64,000 bases of DNA from Prosopocoilus inquinatus (GCA_036172665.1 CM069870.1:21612001-21676000); one strand, 5' to 3'; counted from the stretch's first letter, positions 34,059-45,333 are shown. Program-made: numbers and translations. The notes: a model not told the origin generated them from the sequence alone.

Positions 34059-34622
34059 CTGAAATCAAAATCCCATCTGTAGTAGTCAAGTACTACAACA
34101 CTAAACGAGAATGCAATTTTCTTCTATGTGATTTGATGTGATGGGTTTTTCAGCGCAGCTATTACAAGACAGTGCAGACAACAAAACAGCCTCTTGGTTA
34201 TTCAAACAGATAAACAATAAATACTCACACAACACTGAACTATTTACCTATTAATTAACATAAAGTACACATCATCGTGATAGAATTAAGACACCAAGTT
34301 AGGGGGCGCTAAAAAACAAAAACAAAAAAAACTGAAACATCTAAAACAGCGGGAGTGAGTCACAACCACGCACCATAACCTACATTACCATCAAGACACT
34401 ACTGCTATAATTAAACTACGCGCATCCGAATCCTTCGCAACCAATTCAAAAATAAAACAAAAACAAAATGAAAATGCAAATAAATAAACAGAGCTCATCC
34501 ACCTACATCTACATAACTTAAATCGAACTCTTTAACAAGGAAGTATTTGAAAGTGCAACAAACAGCTGTCAAACAACATTTTAACAGAAAAGAATATCTT
34601 AATGCGTGTAAATGGACGGTAC
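34059..34622 (-). other. Intron of the FBXO7-like gene
   Basis: 564 bp between donor AAAG|GTACCG (34622 inward, a weak but acceptable donor) and acceptor GATTTCAG (34059-34060). Splicing joins codon phase 1 to give a GTA valine codon and keeps the frame open from the ATG at 34728 to the stop at 33256, which is the main support for the model. The frame that the intron leaves open on the minus strand just after exon 1 is read-through. Confidence 0.7.
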
Positions 34623-34728
34623 CTTTGTCAGTCTTGTTTTCTTCTGCGGAATCCTTGTGTCCTAAAATTACCGATTGTTTCTGCTGCGTATTCGTGTTAT
34701 TTACTAAACTATCCCTACATTCCGCCAT
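34623..34728 (-). CDS. FBXO7: FBXO7/nutcracker-like F-box protein, exon 1
   Basis: 106 nt from ATG (34726-34728): MAECRDSLVNNTNTQQKQSV and on to NKTDK, then one base into the next codon. It is low in hydrophobic residues and has no recognised domain, consistent with a disordered N-terminus. With exon 2 the protein is 302 residues. The start is chosen because it is the only upstream ATG in phase. Promoter sequences should lie in 34730-34870, where a GC-richer patch (GACGCCATTTGCGC) is seen. Confidence 0.7.
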
Positions 34729-35186
34729 CTTATATTTAAAAGTTACTAATTTGGAATCCGTTTAGTTCTTAAAGTTTAAAAACAAATTTATGTTGCTGTT
34801 GTGTGTGTGTAGAGGACGCCATTTGCGCAATAGTGTCAAAATGTTGCAGATAACTGTCGCGCAGTGCCACCACCCCTCAAGATTTTGAATTCTACAAAGA
34901 AAATTCCTAGGACAATACCTCAGGATTGCCACTAGTGTCAACGAAACTGGTTCAGAATCAGGCTCAGAATGCCGTATTTTATTCTATTCACAATAAGCTG
35001 TATGAACATATTTTTTAAAAGATTTTTTGTTTTCTTGGGTTACTATAGGTGCTTTCTTTAGCTCACAAAAACGTCGCTTAAACGCGTTTCGATTCTAAGA
35101 CGGGCGTTCTTTTGCAAACGGATTAATCCCTACTCCTTGAAATTTTAGTCCGGATCGGTAATCCCCTTTCCCCATCGAATCAAACT
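34729..35186. other. Upstream region of the FBXO7-like gene
   Basis: No gene. 34800-34880 is GC-richer and might hold the promoter. No TATA box is obvious. Confidence 0.35.
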
Positions 35187-35194
35187 ATTTTTAT

Positions 35195-35655
35195 TAGAGA
35201 TGGGATTCCACCCGGTGCAATCGCTTGCACCGGTGGAATCACGGAATGCACCCGGTGCATTGAATGCATTGCCTGGTTGCCAACATTTACATAAGATATA
35301 AAAAAATGCTTCAAAATGACACCAAATATAATATACTTTGTGCGGACTATCGCTAGACAATTATTTTGTATCGTTAATTTTAAAAACTTACTCATTTTGT
35401 TCAGATTTTAAGCAACAAAGCTTCCGGTTAAACTTGAAAGTTTACTATTCAGCTATTAACCATACACGTTGAAACATTAAACCTGTAAACCACCTGCAAA
35501 CAATTAAATAACATCAAGGAAAGATTATTTCTCGCTCGATTTGCGCGGGAAATTTAAATTTTTGAATGCACCTGGTACATTCATGTATGCACCTTGGAGA
35601 ATGCACCCATGTGGGTGCTTTCAATGCACCGGGTTCATTCCCTGGCCCATCTCTA
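35195..35655. mobile_element. hAT-type MITE, TAGAGATGGG ends, 8-bp target duplication
   Basis: Inverted ends TAGAGATGGG / CCCATCTCTA bordered by an exact 8-bp duplication ATTTTTAT (35187-35194 and 35656-35663). Near both ends there are multiple copies of GGTGCA/TGCACC, in both orientations. TIR form, 8-bp duplication and subterminal repeats all fit the hAT superfamily. 461 bp, non-autonomous. Confidence 0.9.
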
Positions 35656-35711
35656 ATTTTTATGTTTCGTTTGTATTGAATCGCAGTTATTTGCAAGCGA
35701 ACTGTCAATCA

Positions 35712-36034
35712 ATGGGCGCGTTCAACGGATGCGTTGCTTACTCAGCAGTCGTTTGTGATTGGCTATTACCAGGGAAAAGAATTCAGGCCACTTAGTGTTG
35801 GACGCTTCTTACGTAGAATGTACTATGCGATGCATCGAATTGTTATTGAGTGGAAGGGGAAGGAGTGCAATGCGAGCGTTCGCACATTATGGGCGAGGCT
35901 GATACAGTTCGAGTACTAAATTTTCGTACCGTTCGCGAAATAAGTGGCCTGAATTCTTTTCCTTGGCTATTACCTTCATGTGAACCAATCACAATCGATT
36001 GCTGAGTAAGCAACTCAGCCGCTGAACGCGCCCA
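35712..36034. mobile_element. MITE with TGGGCGCGTTCA ends, split by a hAT MITE
   Basis: Left attGGGCGCGTTCAACGG and right CCGCTGAACGCGCCCaat are inverted, with shared inner words GTTGCTTACTCAGCA and TTGTGATTGG. The inner hAT MITE (35770-35965) is inserted in it. The end motif GAACGCGCC also occurs near 36713, 43544 and 45258. Confidence 0.75.
35770..35965. mobile_element. hAT-type MITE, CAGGGAAAAGAATTC ends, copy 1
   Basis: Inverted ends CAGGGAAAAGAATTCAGGCC and its complement (here ending CCTTG instead of CCCTG), flanked by an exact 8-bp duplication GCTATTAC (35762-35769 and 35966-35973). 196 bp. Same family as 59870-60075. Confidence 0.9.
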
Positions 36035-38519
36035 ATATTCAATATTTCAAGTCTGAGGTATTTTGTTGCAACAACTACGGAATCCAGTTTCAAACTATTC
36101 GAAACCAGATTCAAACTTTTAAGCGAAAGAAAGCACTTTATGACGCTTTTCAAACGTGTAATTTGGTACAGTTGTTTTGAAATGAACCTTATTATTATTA
36201 TTTGAAAATAGCTAAAAATACGATAGTTTAGATGAATTTATTTTTTCATCTTTGATAAATGTGTTGTTTTCACATGAATTTATTTTTGTGAAAATACATA
36301 ATATTAAATGTTGTAAACCTAATTTTTAACAAAAACCAAAAAAGTAATTCGTATTCAGCATCAAATTAATCAGAAAATTGCATAAAAGTCACATTTTCAA
36401 TTAAAAGTGTAATTGGTAAGTCCGGCGCCAGATGTCGCCACTTGAGCTGTAATTGGTAATATTACGGCATTACCGGTAAGGTAACGTTAAAAATAAATTA
36501 CCGGTAATTTAACAATACTATGAAATATGAATTTATCCGGTGGTAGAAGGAGCAGGTCTTAATTGTATATAACAGGTCTTTCATATCGTCAGGGACCCGT
36601 TCAGGAGTAAAAAAAGCGAGTTCTTGGTAATATTCTCTCTCTCTCATTTAAGTAATTTTGCGCACTTTGCTTTCCATCTTAAACGTCCAAAGTGCACTTG
36701 CAATAGAGTTTCTGAACGCGCCTCACAGTTCCACATGATCGCTGAAATTAGACAACCAAACTTCCAGGTATGACAACGTCACGCAATTATTAAAATGTAT
36801 CTTACAAACTGAAAAGGCAACGCTCATAAAACTTAAATTCCAGGTAAAACTTACTATAAAAAAATAATTTTCATAAAGTTTCTAAAACGTAACCAAGAAA
36901 TTATTATTATTAAATAAAGGGGAAAAAATTAAGACTGTCCAAAAAATAGAAGGAGAAAAATATGAAATAAGAAAAATATTGGATGGTATTTGTATTTGAA
37001 GAGGATATGAATAAACGAAAAATTTACAGAAACATTTATTCATACAATACACATATCTTATCGCTGAACAAATCCTAGAAGTTCCTGCAACAAAAAAAGG
37101 TCGTATTACAAAGAAGTATTGTCAAGGGTTCGTTCTTAACTCTTTCTTCACGGATGTAGGCTTCCTCTAATTATTTATACATAAAAAAAAGTAACATGAA
37201 CATGCTTATAAATCAATAGGAATTCCATTTGTCCGATATAATAGTGTCACAAGCATTTAAAAATCACGTTGAAAGAGTTAAGAGCAATTTAAAATATGCA
37301 AAATATATGATAACCGTCTAGGCTTGAAAGAAAAAAGAAAACAAATAATTGATTGGCCATCAAAATAACATTTAACTAACTTTTAGTTCTCTTAATTTCA
37401 ATTTTTTTAATTTTTTCCTCGAGTTGAATAGAACTGGATTGGGTTCTGTTTTCATTAAGACTGGTTGGCCTTACTTTTACATGATTTTTAATTAAATGGT
37501 GTTGGAGTGACCTTGAAGTTAATTTAACTGTTTTAGTTGATTTTTAATTTTTTACTTGTGTTAAATGGGAATAGGTTGATTCTTTGTACGTTTATTATTA
37601 GATAAATAGCAGAAAACAAACATAAATGGCGGAAAGTGTAATATTATGGTCGGTTAAATTAGATTGACCTTGAGATTTGTTGAGCTTCATTTTAATCCAT
37701 GTATAAATTTTAACTATTTTTTGATATTAACTGCTTACATATTCAGTAAATTTTTTTGAACTCTATGTCTAGTTTTGATTTTTTTAATGATTTTTCAATA
37801 TTTAACTCTTTTCTTTTTTAATTTTTACTTTAAATTTCTTGCTTCAATTGATTTGTTAGGTTGAGTTCAGTTCAATCGGGTTGCTTTCGAGATTTGTTAA
37901 ATCACATTTTAATTGATTTTTAATTTTTGACATGTTCTAATTTTTAATAATTATTGTCGATTCAGAAGTCGACGTTTTCCTGCACGCCGACTTTTGAATA
38001 GAACCCCGCAAGTGTAATTACATATTTATATTTTTGGGCTAAAGAAAAAAAAAACTAATTTTAATTTGGCCCGAATTGGCGATAATGGGTGATATGCAGG
38101 AGATTGACAATGCTTGTTGAAGCATCATCTGCTTAGAAGAAGAGTGTCCCAACTCCATTTTCCTGTGAAAATGAAATTTATGTTTATTTACGTTCTGTCT
38201 CCATTTCATATTTTAAAACTTGCACAAATTTGTTATGCTTGTCCTAACTCTTTCAAATTTTGTCTTCATCATTGCCTGAAGTTCCTTAGAACCGTTTAGC
38301 TTAGTGTAATAAATATTAAACATCCCTAATGTAATATTTTCATAAATAGAGTCAGGACACTCTATTCTAAGCTAGCGAAATGTATAAATAAGAATTAAGG
38401 AGTCCAGTGCATAAAAGCAAAGTTTATTTTTTAATAAAAATTTGTTAAGAGCACATTCTTGCATAGTTTTAAATTGTAGCATGAATTTTTTTATAAGTAT
38501 ATACCGGCTGTTTCAAATT
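36035..38519. other. Unassigned AT-rich stretch
   Basis: No gene. A possible small element at about 36597-36725 has GACCCGTTCAGGAG at its left and CTGAACGCGCCTC at its right. 37.4-37.98 kb carries T/G-rich sequence (GTTGAGTTCAGTTCAATCGG, TTTTTAATTTTT), which looks like the complement of the A/C-rich array vocabulary of 23-25 kb. Several short frames in the region are chance. Confidence 0.45.
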
Positions 38520-38529
38520 GAGTGTACAC

Positions 38530-40240
38530 TGAAGGGATCTCCTAAACCGTAAGAGATAGAAATTCGGTTAAATGGAAGAAAAGTTGCACGAATCAATGTC
38601 TAATTCGTTTCCATTGAGAGAATGATTTTTTTTCTCATTTCTTCTCGAGTTATTAATAAAAACGTGAAAAATCGATTTTCTTTTTCTCTCTGTATCTCTT
38701 TTATTATACTTAATTTTGAAATTCTGATTAAACTTTCTACAGGCACTTTTTGATTCTGCTTCGAATAAGAGTAATAGAATTAAAGTCAAACGTTTCGTTT
38801 TTCCGCGACCATCATCAGTCTCGATTTTTTAAATACAACTTATGTCTTTTTATTGTTCCATTCGACAGCATTTTTTTTTCCTGATTACAACGATATATCA
38901 CACTTAATAGTTGATATTAATCTGAAGCTTAAATAATACAGATTTTTATATGAAAATTTTATTTAATATATAATGTCAAATTTTTAGTTCATTTTCTTAG
39001 CTATAGTGTAAATTATAATAAACTATTTAAAGTTTTTCTGTATCGTTATTTTAATAATGCACTGCACTTACGAAAATGATTTTTACCGAAAAATATCTAG
39101 TGGTTCTAATATAACTTGCTTGATTAGTATCTCAGCTTTAGTATAGAAATGAAAAAGTCTAGTTTTTAATTTTGACTGGCACTGTTGGTTTAAAAGAAAA
39201 AGTGACTACTAATTATACTAAAAATATTTAGATATTACTGATTAGTGCCTTCTACAAATATATTGGCAGCTAAAACGAATATTTTTGTGATAAATTCTTT
39301 CGCGAATTCATGTTCGACACGCTAGACAACACATAGGATTAAGAACGAATCTGTGTCTTGAAAACAGTGGAGGACATTTCGAGGATTTACTTTAATTTAT
39401 TTATTTCGCTTTATTTATTTCACAGAGTCATGTTCTTCGTGTATAATTTTTATTCAACTTATTTATTCTGTTCTTGTAATTTAATATGTTTATACTGCCG
39501 TTTATTTGGTTTGTGTTAACCACCTCATATCATTTAGTCAATATTTATTGACTTCTCCTCTTCCGACAACTGAATGTTAGTTGCTAATACTTAACAAATA
39601 AAAAAAGAGGTTAGGAATAAATTTACTTATTAAGAAAAACATGAAACGATACCAGATTTTTGTCATATTCCAACTTTACTTGAAAAAAAGGTATTAAGTA
39701 TTATACTCACTGAAATCACCAGAAAAAAATGCTATCGACTAGAATAATAAAAAGATAAGAAAAGAAACAAAAAATTAATTAATTAAATTATGTATTAAAT
39801 ACAATTTTCATATAAAATCTGAATTATTTAAGCGTCAAATTAATATCAACTATTAAGTGTGATATATCGTTGTAATCAGGAGAAAAAATGCTATCGAATA
39901 GAACAATAAAAAGACATAAGTTGTATTTAAAAAATCGAAACTGATGATGGTCGTGGAAAGACGAAATATTTGATATCAATTCTATTACTCCTATTCGAAG
40001 CAGAATCAGAAAGTGCCTGTAGAAAGTTAAGTCATAATTTCCAAATTATGTATAATAAAAGAGATACAGAGAGAAAAAGAAAATCGATTTTTTTACATTT
40101 TTGTTAATATCTCAAGAAGAAATAAGAAAAAAATCTTTCTCTCAATGGATACGAATTAGGCATTGATTCGTGCAACTTTTCTTCCATTTAACCGAATTTG
40201 TATCTCTTACAGTTTAGGAGATCCCTTCAGTGCAGTGGTA
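38530..40240. mobile_element. Long inverted-repeat element (about 450-bp arms) with hammerhead-like core
   Basis: 38530-38975 and 39785-40240 are inverted copies: for example CTGAAGGGATCTCCTAAAC on the left is mirrored by GTTTAGGAGATCCCTTCAG on the right, and GTGATATATCGTTGTAATCA is shared near the inner ends. The central 810 bp is AT-rich with no recognised product. Each arm has CTGATGATGGTCG followed by a GAAA box (minus strand near 38785-38818, plus strand 39941-39966), similar to the motifs of the PLE fold-backs. It may be another Penelope-derived inverted pair or a DNA element with long TIRs. Confidence 0.7.
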
Positions 40241-40702
40241 TATACTTTTATAAAAAAAATATGTCAACCCATTGTTTTACTGCAACCTGTAGGCAACCAA
40301 AACTACACATACTCAATGCATTGACATGTTTTTTTTTTATATAAAAGTATGCAGTGTTGCTGTGTATACAAATAAAAAAAAACGCATAGTATATCAATCT
40401 GTCCATACATAAAGCAGTAACAAGGTGCCTAGATTGTTAACTAAATGCACAGTGGTGTATAATTTGTTGCCTGCCCATGCATATTTTTTGCATGAACAGT
40501 TTTTATCATTTCTGAACGCATCATTTAATGGACTTGACTGGTTTATACACTGTGCCCCTCGATTGTAAACTGAGCATCTACCTATTTACAACGATATCTG
40601 TTACTCCTCCCAGTTTTAAAATAAGCCTTATTAAGTCTGCCTTATTTTCCATTCTTAATAAATAAATTAAATTGCCTCTTCATTTACTGAAACATCCTTT
40701 AC
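40241..40702. other. AT-rich stretch downstream of RpS21
   Basis: Contains an inverted pair of TTTTATATAAAAGTATG type words mirrored from the end of the preceding element (40232-40262 and 40328-40352). A last RpS21 exon might lie here but none was identified with confidence. Confidence 0.4.
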
Positions 40703-40898
40703 TTACTTTGCGAGTAAACCGTCTTTTTTTGCTAGTCGAACAATGCAATCGTCTGATTCACCCATTCTTCGAATGGCCCCGCAAAGTGCGTAGCTCTTGG
40801 TACTCTCTGTCATCCTGCCTGTCGCCGGGTCGACTTCCGCGATAGAAAGCTGAATCGACGCGTGATCTTTAGCGTGAATGATTCTGTTGCTGGCAGAG
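40703..40898 (-). CDS. RpS21: Ribosomal protein S21 (eS21), exon 2
   Basis: After the acceptor CCCTTCAG the exon encodes [20 protein letters not shown] followed by [20 protein letters not shown] and [20 protein letters not shown], the highly conserved body of small-subunit ribosomal protein eS21. The frame ends LLAK and a TAA. The known protein usually ends two residues further (Asn-Phe), and the stop codon overlaps a perfect donor CAAA|GTAAGT, so a tiny last exon further downstream (lower coordinates) is possible; otherwise the protein is 81 residues, against 83 in most animals. eS21 sits on the 40S subunit and is needed for ribosome maturation. Confidence 0.93.
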
Positions 40899-40954
40899 CT
40901 GAAGGGCAAAGCAACGCATAAAAGATAGGTTATGAAATAAACACACGCATTTAC
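40899..40954 (-). other. Intron 2 of RpS21, 56 bp
   Basis: Donor AAATG|GTAAATG and acceptor CCCTTCAG|CTC. Joined, the split codon TG|C gives the cysteine of the conserved PRKCSASN block, confirming the splice. Confidence 0.9.
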
Positions 40955-41004
40955 CATTTCCTCGGGCAGTACAAATCAACCGATTCTCCAGCGTCGTTCT
41001 CCAT
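40955..41004 (-). CDS. RpS21: Ribosomal protein S21, exon 1 (start)
   Basis: 50 nt from ATG 41002-41004: [16 protein letters not shown] plus two bases of the next Cys codon. This is the standard N-terminus of insect eS21 (MENDAGE.VDLY.PRKC). Ser in place of the usual Phe/Asn at residue 8 and Cys at residue 13 are tolerable variants. The start is certain because of family identity. Confidence 0.93.
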
Positions 41005-41012
41005 TTTGCCTT

Positions 41013-41136
41013 TCTTTAATAAACACAATCCAATCAATTTATTATGCCACGATTTAAAAGAAATTTACTTACGAAATTATCACCACGAGGTTGCTGTCAA
41101 AATGGCCACGACCGCGTCAAAAAAAGAAAGAGAGAA
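41013..41136 (-). promoter_or_regulatory. RpS21 5' leader with probable TOP start and leader intron
   Basis: On the minus strand CTCTCTTTCTTTTTTTGACG near 41136-41117 resembles the 5' terminal oligopyrimidine tract at the start of ribosomal protein mRNAs, used for growth-dependent translation control. Downstream, AATTTC|GTAAGT at 41073/41072 is a perfect donor and TTATTAAAG|AAAGG at 41014 an acceptor, giving a 59-bp leader intron; the ATG then follows within ten bases. Such short leader introns are common in insect ribosomal protein genes. Confidence 0.6.
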
Positions 41137-41511
41137 ATTCGAGCGATCGCCGCTAGATGTCGGGCCGGATGTTTTAGTTGGTGAAATTAAATTACGGGCG
41201 GGAAATTTAAAAAAGTAGATCAAATTTTAAATAATGTAAAGCCTGCGTCTGCGCGGTCCAGTTTAAATTAAAACCGGCGCGTGAAAGGCTAGCTGGCTCG
41301 ATACTGACGAGCTGATTCTGGTAAATCCTACAGTTTGTGGATTACTCGTGTTGAGTCAATATTATAGCAAAAATACGTCCATCCACACCTGAGCGTTGCG
41401 TAAGAGAAACTGGAATCATAAGGCGGCGTGAATTTAACGCGTCGAATTCCTCGGATATTTAACAAACGACGACGTAGCATTCTCGATTTTTAAGTGCTTC
41501 TTGCGTCAGTT
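41137..41511. promoter_or_regulatory. Shared divergent promoter region of RpS21 and the ANKRD29-like gene
   Basis: 375 bp separate the RpS21 start region (minus) from the first coding exon of the ankyrin gene (plus). It is the most GC- and CpG-rich part of this neighbourhood (CGATCGCCGCTAGATGTCGG, CTGCGTCTGCGCGGTCC). No TATA box is evident. The arrangement suggests a bidirectional promoter, not proven. Confidence 0.5.
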
Positions 41512-41523
41512 ATGTCTTTGAAG
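41512..41523 (+). CDS. ANKRD29: ANKRD29-like ankyrin protein, exon 1
   Basis: Four codons, ATG TCT TTG AAG (MSLK), followed by the donor GTATGT at 41524. In frame with exon 2 it yields MSLKKESLSDVQLHLAALKG, closely matching the way vertebrate ANKRD29 begins (an MSFKKE-like start directly before the first ankyrin unit). Phase 0. The tiny exon is supported by that match and by its place next to a CpG-rich promoter. Confidence 0.65.
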
Positions 41524-43478
41524 GTATGTTTAATCTGTGTGCCTTTTTACAAACTTCATTCGCCCCCTAAAATCTGTGCCGCTTTTGTGATTTACGCAAA
41601 AAAAAATAAAAATTGATGACGTTTTCTTGATGATATGCACTTTCGTCCTTATTAATAAAAACAAGACATTTATTGAAAAATTATCAAATGCGCTCACGCA
41701 ATGATGTGATAACTTTACCAAATTTTATTTTATTATATAGCAGATAGTGCGGGTTCATTTAAAATCAAATTTATCTTTGCAATAAACATGTTTAATAATG
41801 TTGAACTTCAGATTTAAAAATGCATTTGTAGTACGTTTTCTAGATTGAATCGAAGGTCGAGTTCATTTTTAAAAACATTTTTACGCATGTAAAATACAGC
41901 AAAACTTTTTCGTGATATTCAATTTAACTAATCCGGGGGTTATTAATAATACCGCAGATAATTTTATCGCAAAATTTTACGAGTAAATTTAAATACACGT
42001 CTACTACTGTTTACAATCATGTGCGCTTTATTTTTGGATTGTTTAAATAAAAACATTTAAGTAAAGTTGTCTTTCTACAGAGTACAAATGATTCATTCAC
42101 ATTAGACATTAGAGGCGTTGAAATGTTCCGCCTTTTTTGTTTGTGGATTGTCAAATTACTGTATTTCTGATATCTGTTTGTCAAATTTAACAGACCTATT
42201 CATTGCCATGTTGCACGTTTTGTTTCTCCTTACTTTGTTCGGAAGGTTGAAAATGTACATTTCATATAAAATGTCATCTTTGAATTCCTAAGTAAATTCT
42301 AGCCCGATTTGATGAATTATTTGGAGTTTCTTCGTTTGATTTTAATGTGCAAGTCGAGAACCCATCAAAATAAACTCTCCGATTTCATAAACTGCACTTT
42401 ATACATATAATATTTCGGTCAGAACGCTTGTTCGCTTGTTACCGGTTCCGAACGATTATCCAATTATCATTTCGAGTTTTCTCCAGTTGTGTCACCTGCA
42501 GTGTTGCCAATGCATACATTTTCTCCCTAGAATTCCCTAAATTAATCAGGAAAATTCAATTAGGAGGTTAGGAGGTTAAAGTTAAAAGCACGAATACAAT
42601 AAGACAAAAACTACCGAAAAGGACTAAAAAAGAAAAATATAACATAACCTTGTATTTTGATGCATTTTGCATCAATCAGCAGCTTCGCAAGAAAAAATAT
42701 TGACGCTAAAAATCGTATTGTCATTTCCGTCGCTTTTGATTTTTTGTTCTTGCGATCGTCATTTGTTTCCATCTTCAAATATTTCTGTCACTTTCTAATT
42801 TTTTGTCGTTGTTGTTCGGAAGTATTGTTTGAAAGAAGATTGTTTCCTAATAGTTATAAATTAATAATTTGTTTCTCTTTTCTTTTCTTTCCTCTTTATC
42901 TCCTAATTTTTTTCTTTTCGTAAATATTACGATCGCCATTTTCTTTTTTTTGTGTGGTTTTTCATTGTGAAATTTACGATTGTCGTTTGTTTTTCGTTCT
43001 GAAATTAATTAATCAAAAAATGTTTGCACTTCTTCGCGAATAAATAGTCATCATTTGTTTCCTTTTCTTCCTGCTTTCTTCAGAAATTTCTTGATTTCGT
43101 AAATATTACTTAAGTATTACGACAGTGTTTTGTTTCTGTTTGTCGGTTTTTGTGAATTTCGAGTTATTTTTAGTCTTGAATGTTCGTTATATTTTTTTTA
43201 AATTCACAATTAGTTTTGAGTTCTTTTTTTCTATGTATCTGTATGTACGATCATGTGTTTTTCTTACTTTCGTGAGGACTTTTTTCAAAACAAAACATAT
43301 TTAGTTTCTTTCGAAAAATTTCAACCAAAAAGTTGAAAAATTTCCTACATCTTTTTAACGAGTTTTTGCAATTTATCTCTTTTGTTTGAAACTTCCCTAG
43401 ACTTAACGACTTTTTCCCTAAGTTGGCAACACTTATCACTTGTATCAAGTTTGGATGAATGCAAAAGGTAAGCTCCAA
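41524..43478 (+). other. Intron 1 of the ANKRD29-like gene, first part
   Basis: Intron 1 spans 41524-46057 (4.5 kb). This part has no element with clear ends; 42.65-43.45 kb is T-rich and shares words such as TTGTTTCCTTTTCTTCC and GCGATCGTCATTTG with the 14-21 kb satellite in a very degenerate form. Confidence 0.45.
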
Positions 43479-45333
43479 ATATTATTTACTTTCTCTATTT
43501 CTGAATTCTTAGAGATAATTAATTAGTGTGGATCAAACTTTTTCTGAACGCGCCCCTCTAGTAACTTCTGTGACAGCATCATTGACAACTGACATTTAAA
43601 ATTCAAATTCAAATCAAACATTTCAAAATTTCATAAACTTTTTCTAAAATTTTATGAAGTACAGATAAACGAGTTTGGCCAAATTATGAGGTCGATAGAA
43701 AATTGATTACGATTAAAGATAAGCAAGACTATTAAAAATAAATTCAAATGAAGGACTGATGGAAGTTAAAGGGGAAAAAAGAAAATAATTAAAAAAAATA
43801 AAACAAACCGATTTTTTTACAAATAAAGGATTTGGCCTTTTGCAAAAAATGATTAAGATGCGAAGAGGAAAAGAAGAAAAAATATAGATTATAGAGATAT
43901 TTAATAAGTAATAAAGGAATTGAAAGATAAAAAAATGAATACAAACCAACCAAACCCCGACGTTCTGAGAAGACACAAGGATATACAGGGTATCCTACAG
44001 AAAACACCCCAGGCCGTAAATCCTTTATTTATAGACTACTTTTAAAAATCAAAAACGCAAATGAAATGAGTCTAAAAATACTATAAAGTGTGGTCAATTA
44101 ATTATTATTTTTTAGTTACCTTCATGGTCAAACGACTGTCAACTTTTATTTTATAAATGGCTCTGCATATTTTTTATTATCGTATCTGGTAGAGCCACTT
44201 TTTCTAAATTCAATAAAATGTAAGTTGTTACAGGAAAACAATTGAAAATCGAACTTTAGAAGAGCGTAAACTATTTTTTCTACACAAATTGAATTTTTAA
44301 CTGTGGCATACTTAAATTAAAAATTATGACAGACGCGTTAAAAGTGTTAAACGATAGTTGACAGTCGTTTGACTATGAGGATAAAAGTAAAAAAAAATTC
44401 AAAAAGTATTAAGAAGAAGTACTAAGATATGATCCTGAGCGAAGGCAGGCTTTTTAGGGCAAGATGCGTAGGAACTTTTGGCCTGCACTATCCCTCGATC
44501 TTACACCACTACATTTTTTTTTTAAATTAGCTTTTATTTAACTCTGAAAATGAGGAAATGTTGCGAGATGGAATTATTATTATTGTCATGCAATATCTAT
44601 TTTACACATTACAAACTTAAAGTGTTGCAGATCATTGGATTTAGAAAAAGTAGCTCTACCAGATACAATAATAAAAGATATACAGAGCCATTTAAAAGAT
44701 AAAAGTTGACACTCGTTTAACTATGAAGGTAACTAAAAAAAATAATTAATTTACCACATTTTATAGTGTTTTTAGTCTCATTTCATTTGCCTTTTTGGTT
44801 TTTAAAAGTAGTCTATAAATAAAGGAGTTACGGCCTGGGGCGTTTTCTGAAGGACATCCGGTATATCCTTGTGTCTTCTCAGATCGTCGGGTTTTGGTTG
44901 GTTTGGTTAAATATCTCTATAATCCATATTTCTTCTTTTTTTCCTCTTCGCATCTTAATCATTTTTTGCAAAAGGCCAAATCCTTTATTTGTAAAAAAAT
45001 CGGTTTGTTGTATTTTTTTTAAATTATTTTCTTTTTTCCCCTTTAACTTCCATGAGTCCTTCAATTGACATTATTTTTAATAGTCTTGCTTATCTTTAAT
45101 CCTAATGTATTTTCTATCAACCTCATAATTTGGCCAAACTCGTTTAGCTGTACTTCATAAAATTTTAGAAAAAATTTTTGAAATTCTGAAATGTTTGATT
45201 TGAATTTGAATTTTAAATGTCAGTTGTCAATGATGCTGTCACAGAAGTTACTAGAGGGGCGCGTTCAGAAAAAGTTTGATCCACACTAATTAATTATCTC
45301 TAAGAATTCAGAAATAGAGAAAGTAAATAATAT
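43479..45333. mobile_element. 1.85-kb fold-back with arms of about 0.7 kb
   Basis: 43479-44215 and 44640-45333 are inverted copies: TTACTTTCTCTATTTCTGAA is mirrored by TTCAGAAATAGAGAAAGTAA, and the GAACGCGCCCCTCTAGTAAC block near 43544 by its complement near 45250. The arms themselves contain inner transposon ends (TACAGGGTATCC near 43984, GGACATCCGGTATA near 44851), so an element seems to be nested symmetrically. The central 425 bp is unique and holds no gene. It lies inside intron 1. Confidence 0.8.

Noticed and set aside
34059..34089. Extension of the F-box frame upstream to a TTG codon
   Set aside because: The extra codons are intron sequence with a good acceptor (GATTTCAG) inside; an in-phase upstream exon with a true ATG exists.
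41006..41218. Plus-strand frame with MATTASKKEREKFERSPLDV
   Set aside because: It overlaps the RpS21 leader and promoter on the opposite strand; no splice or family support.
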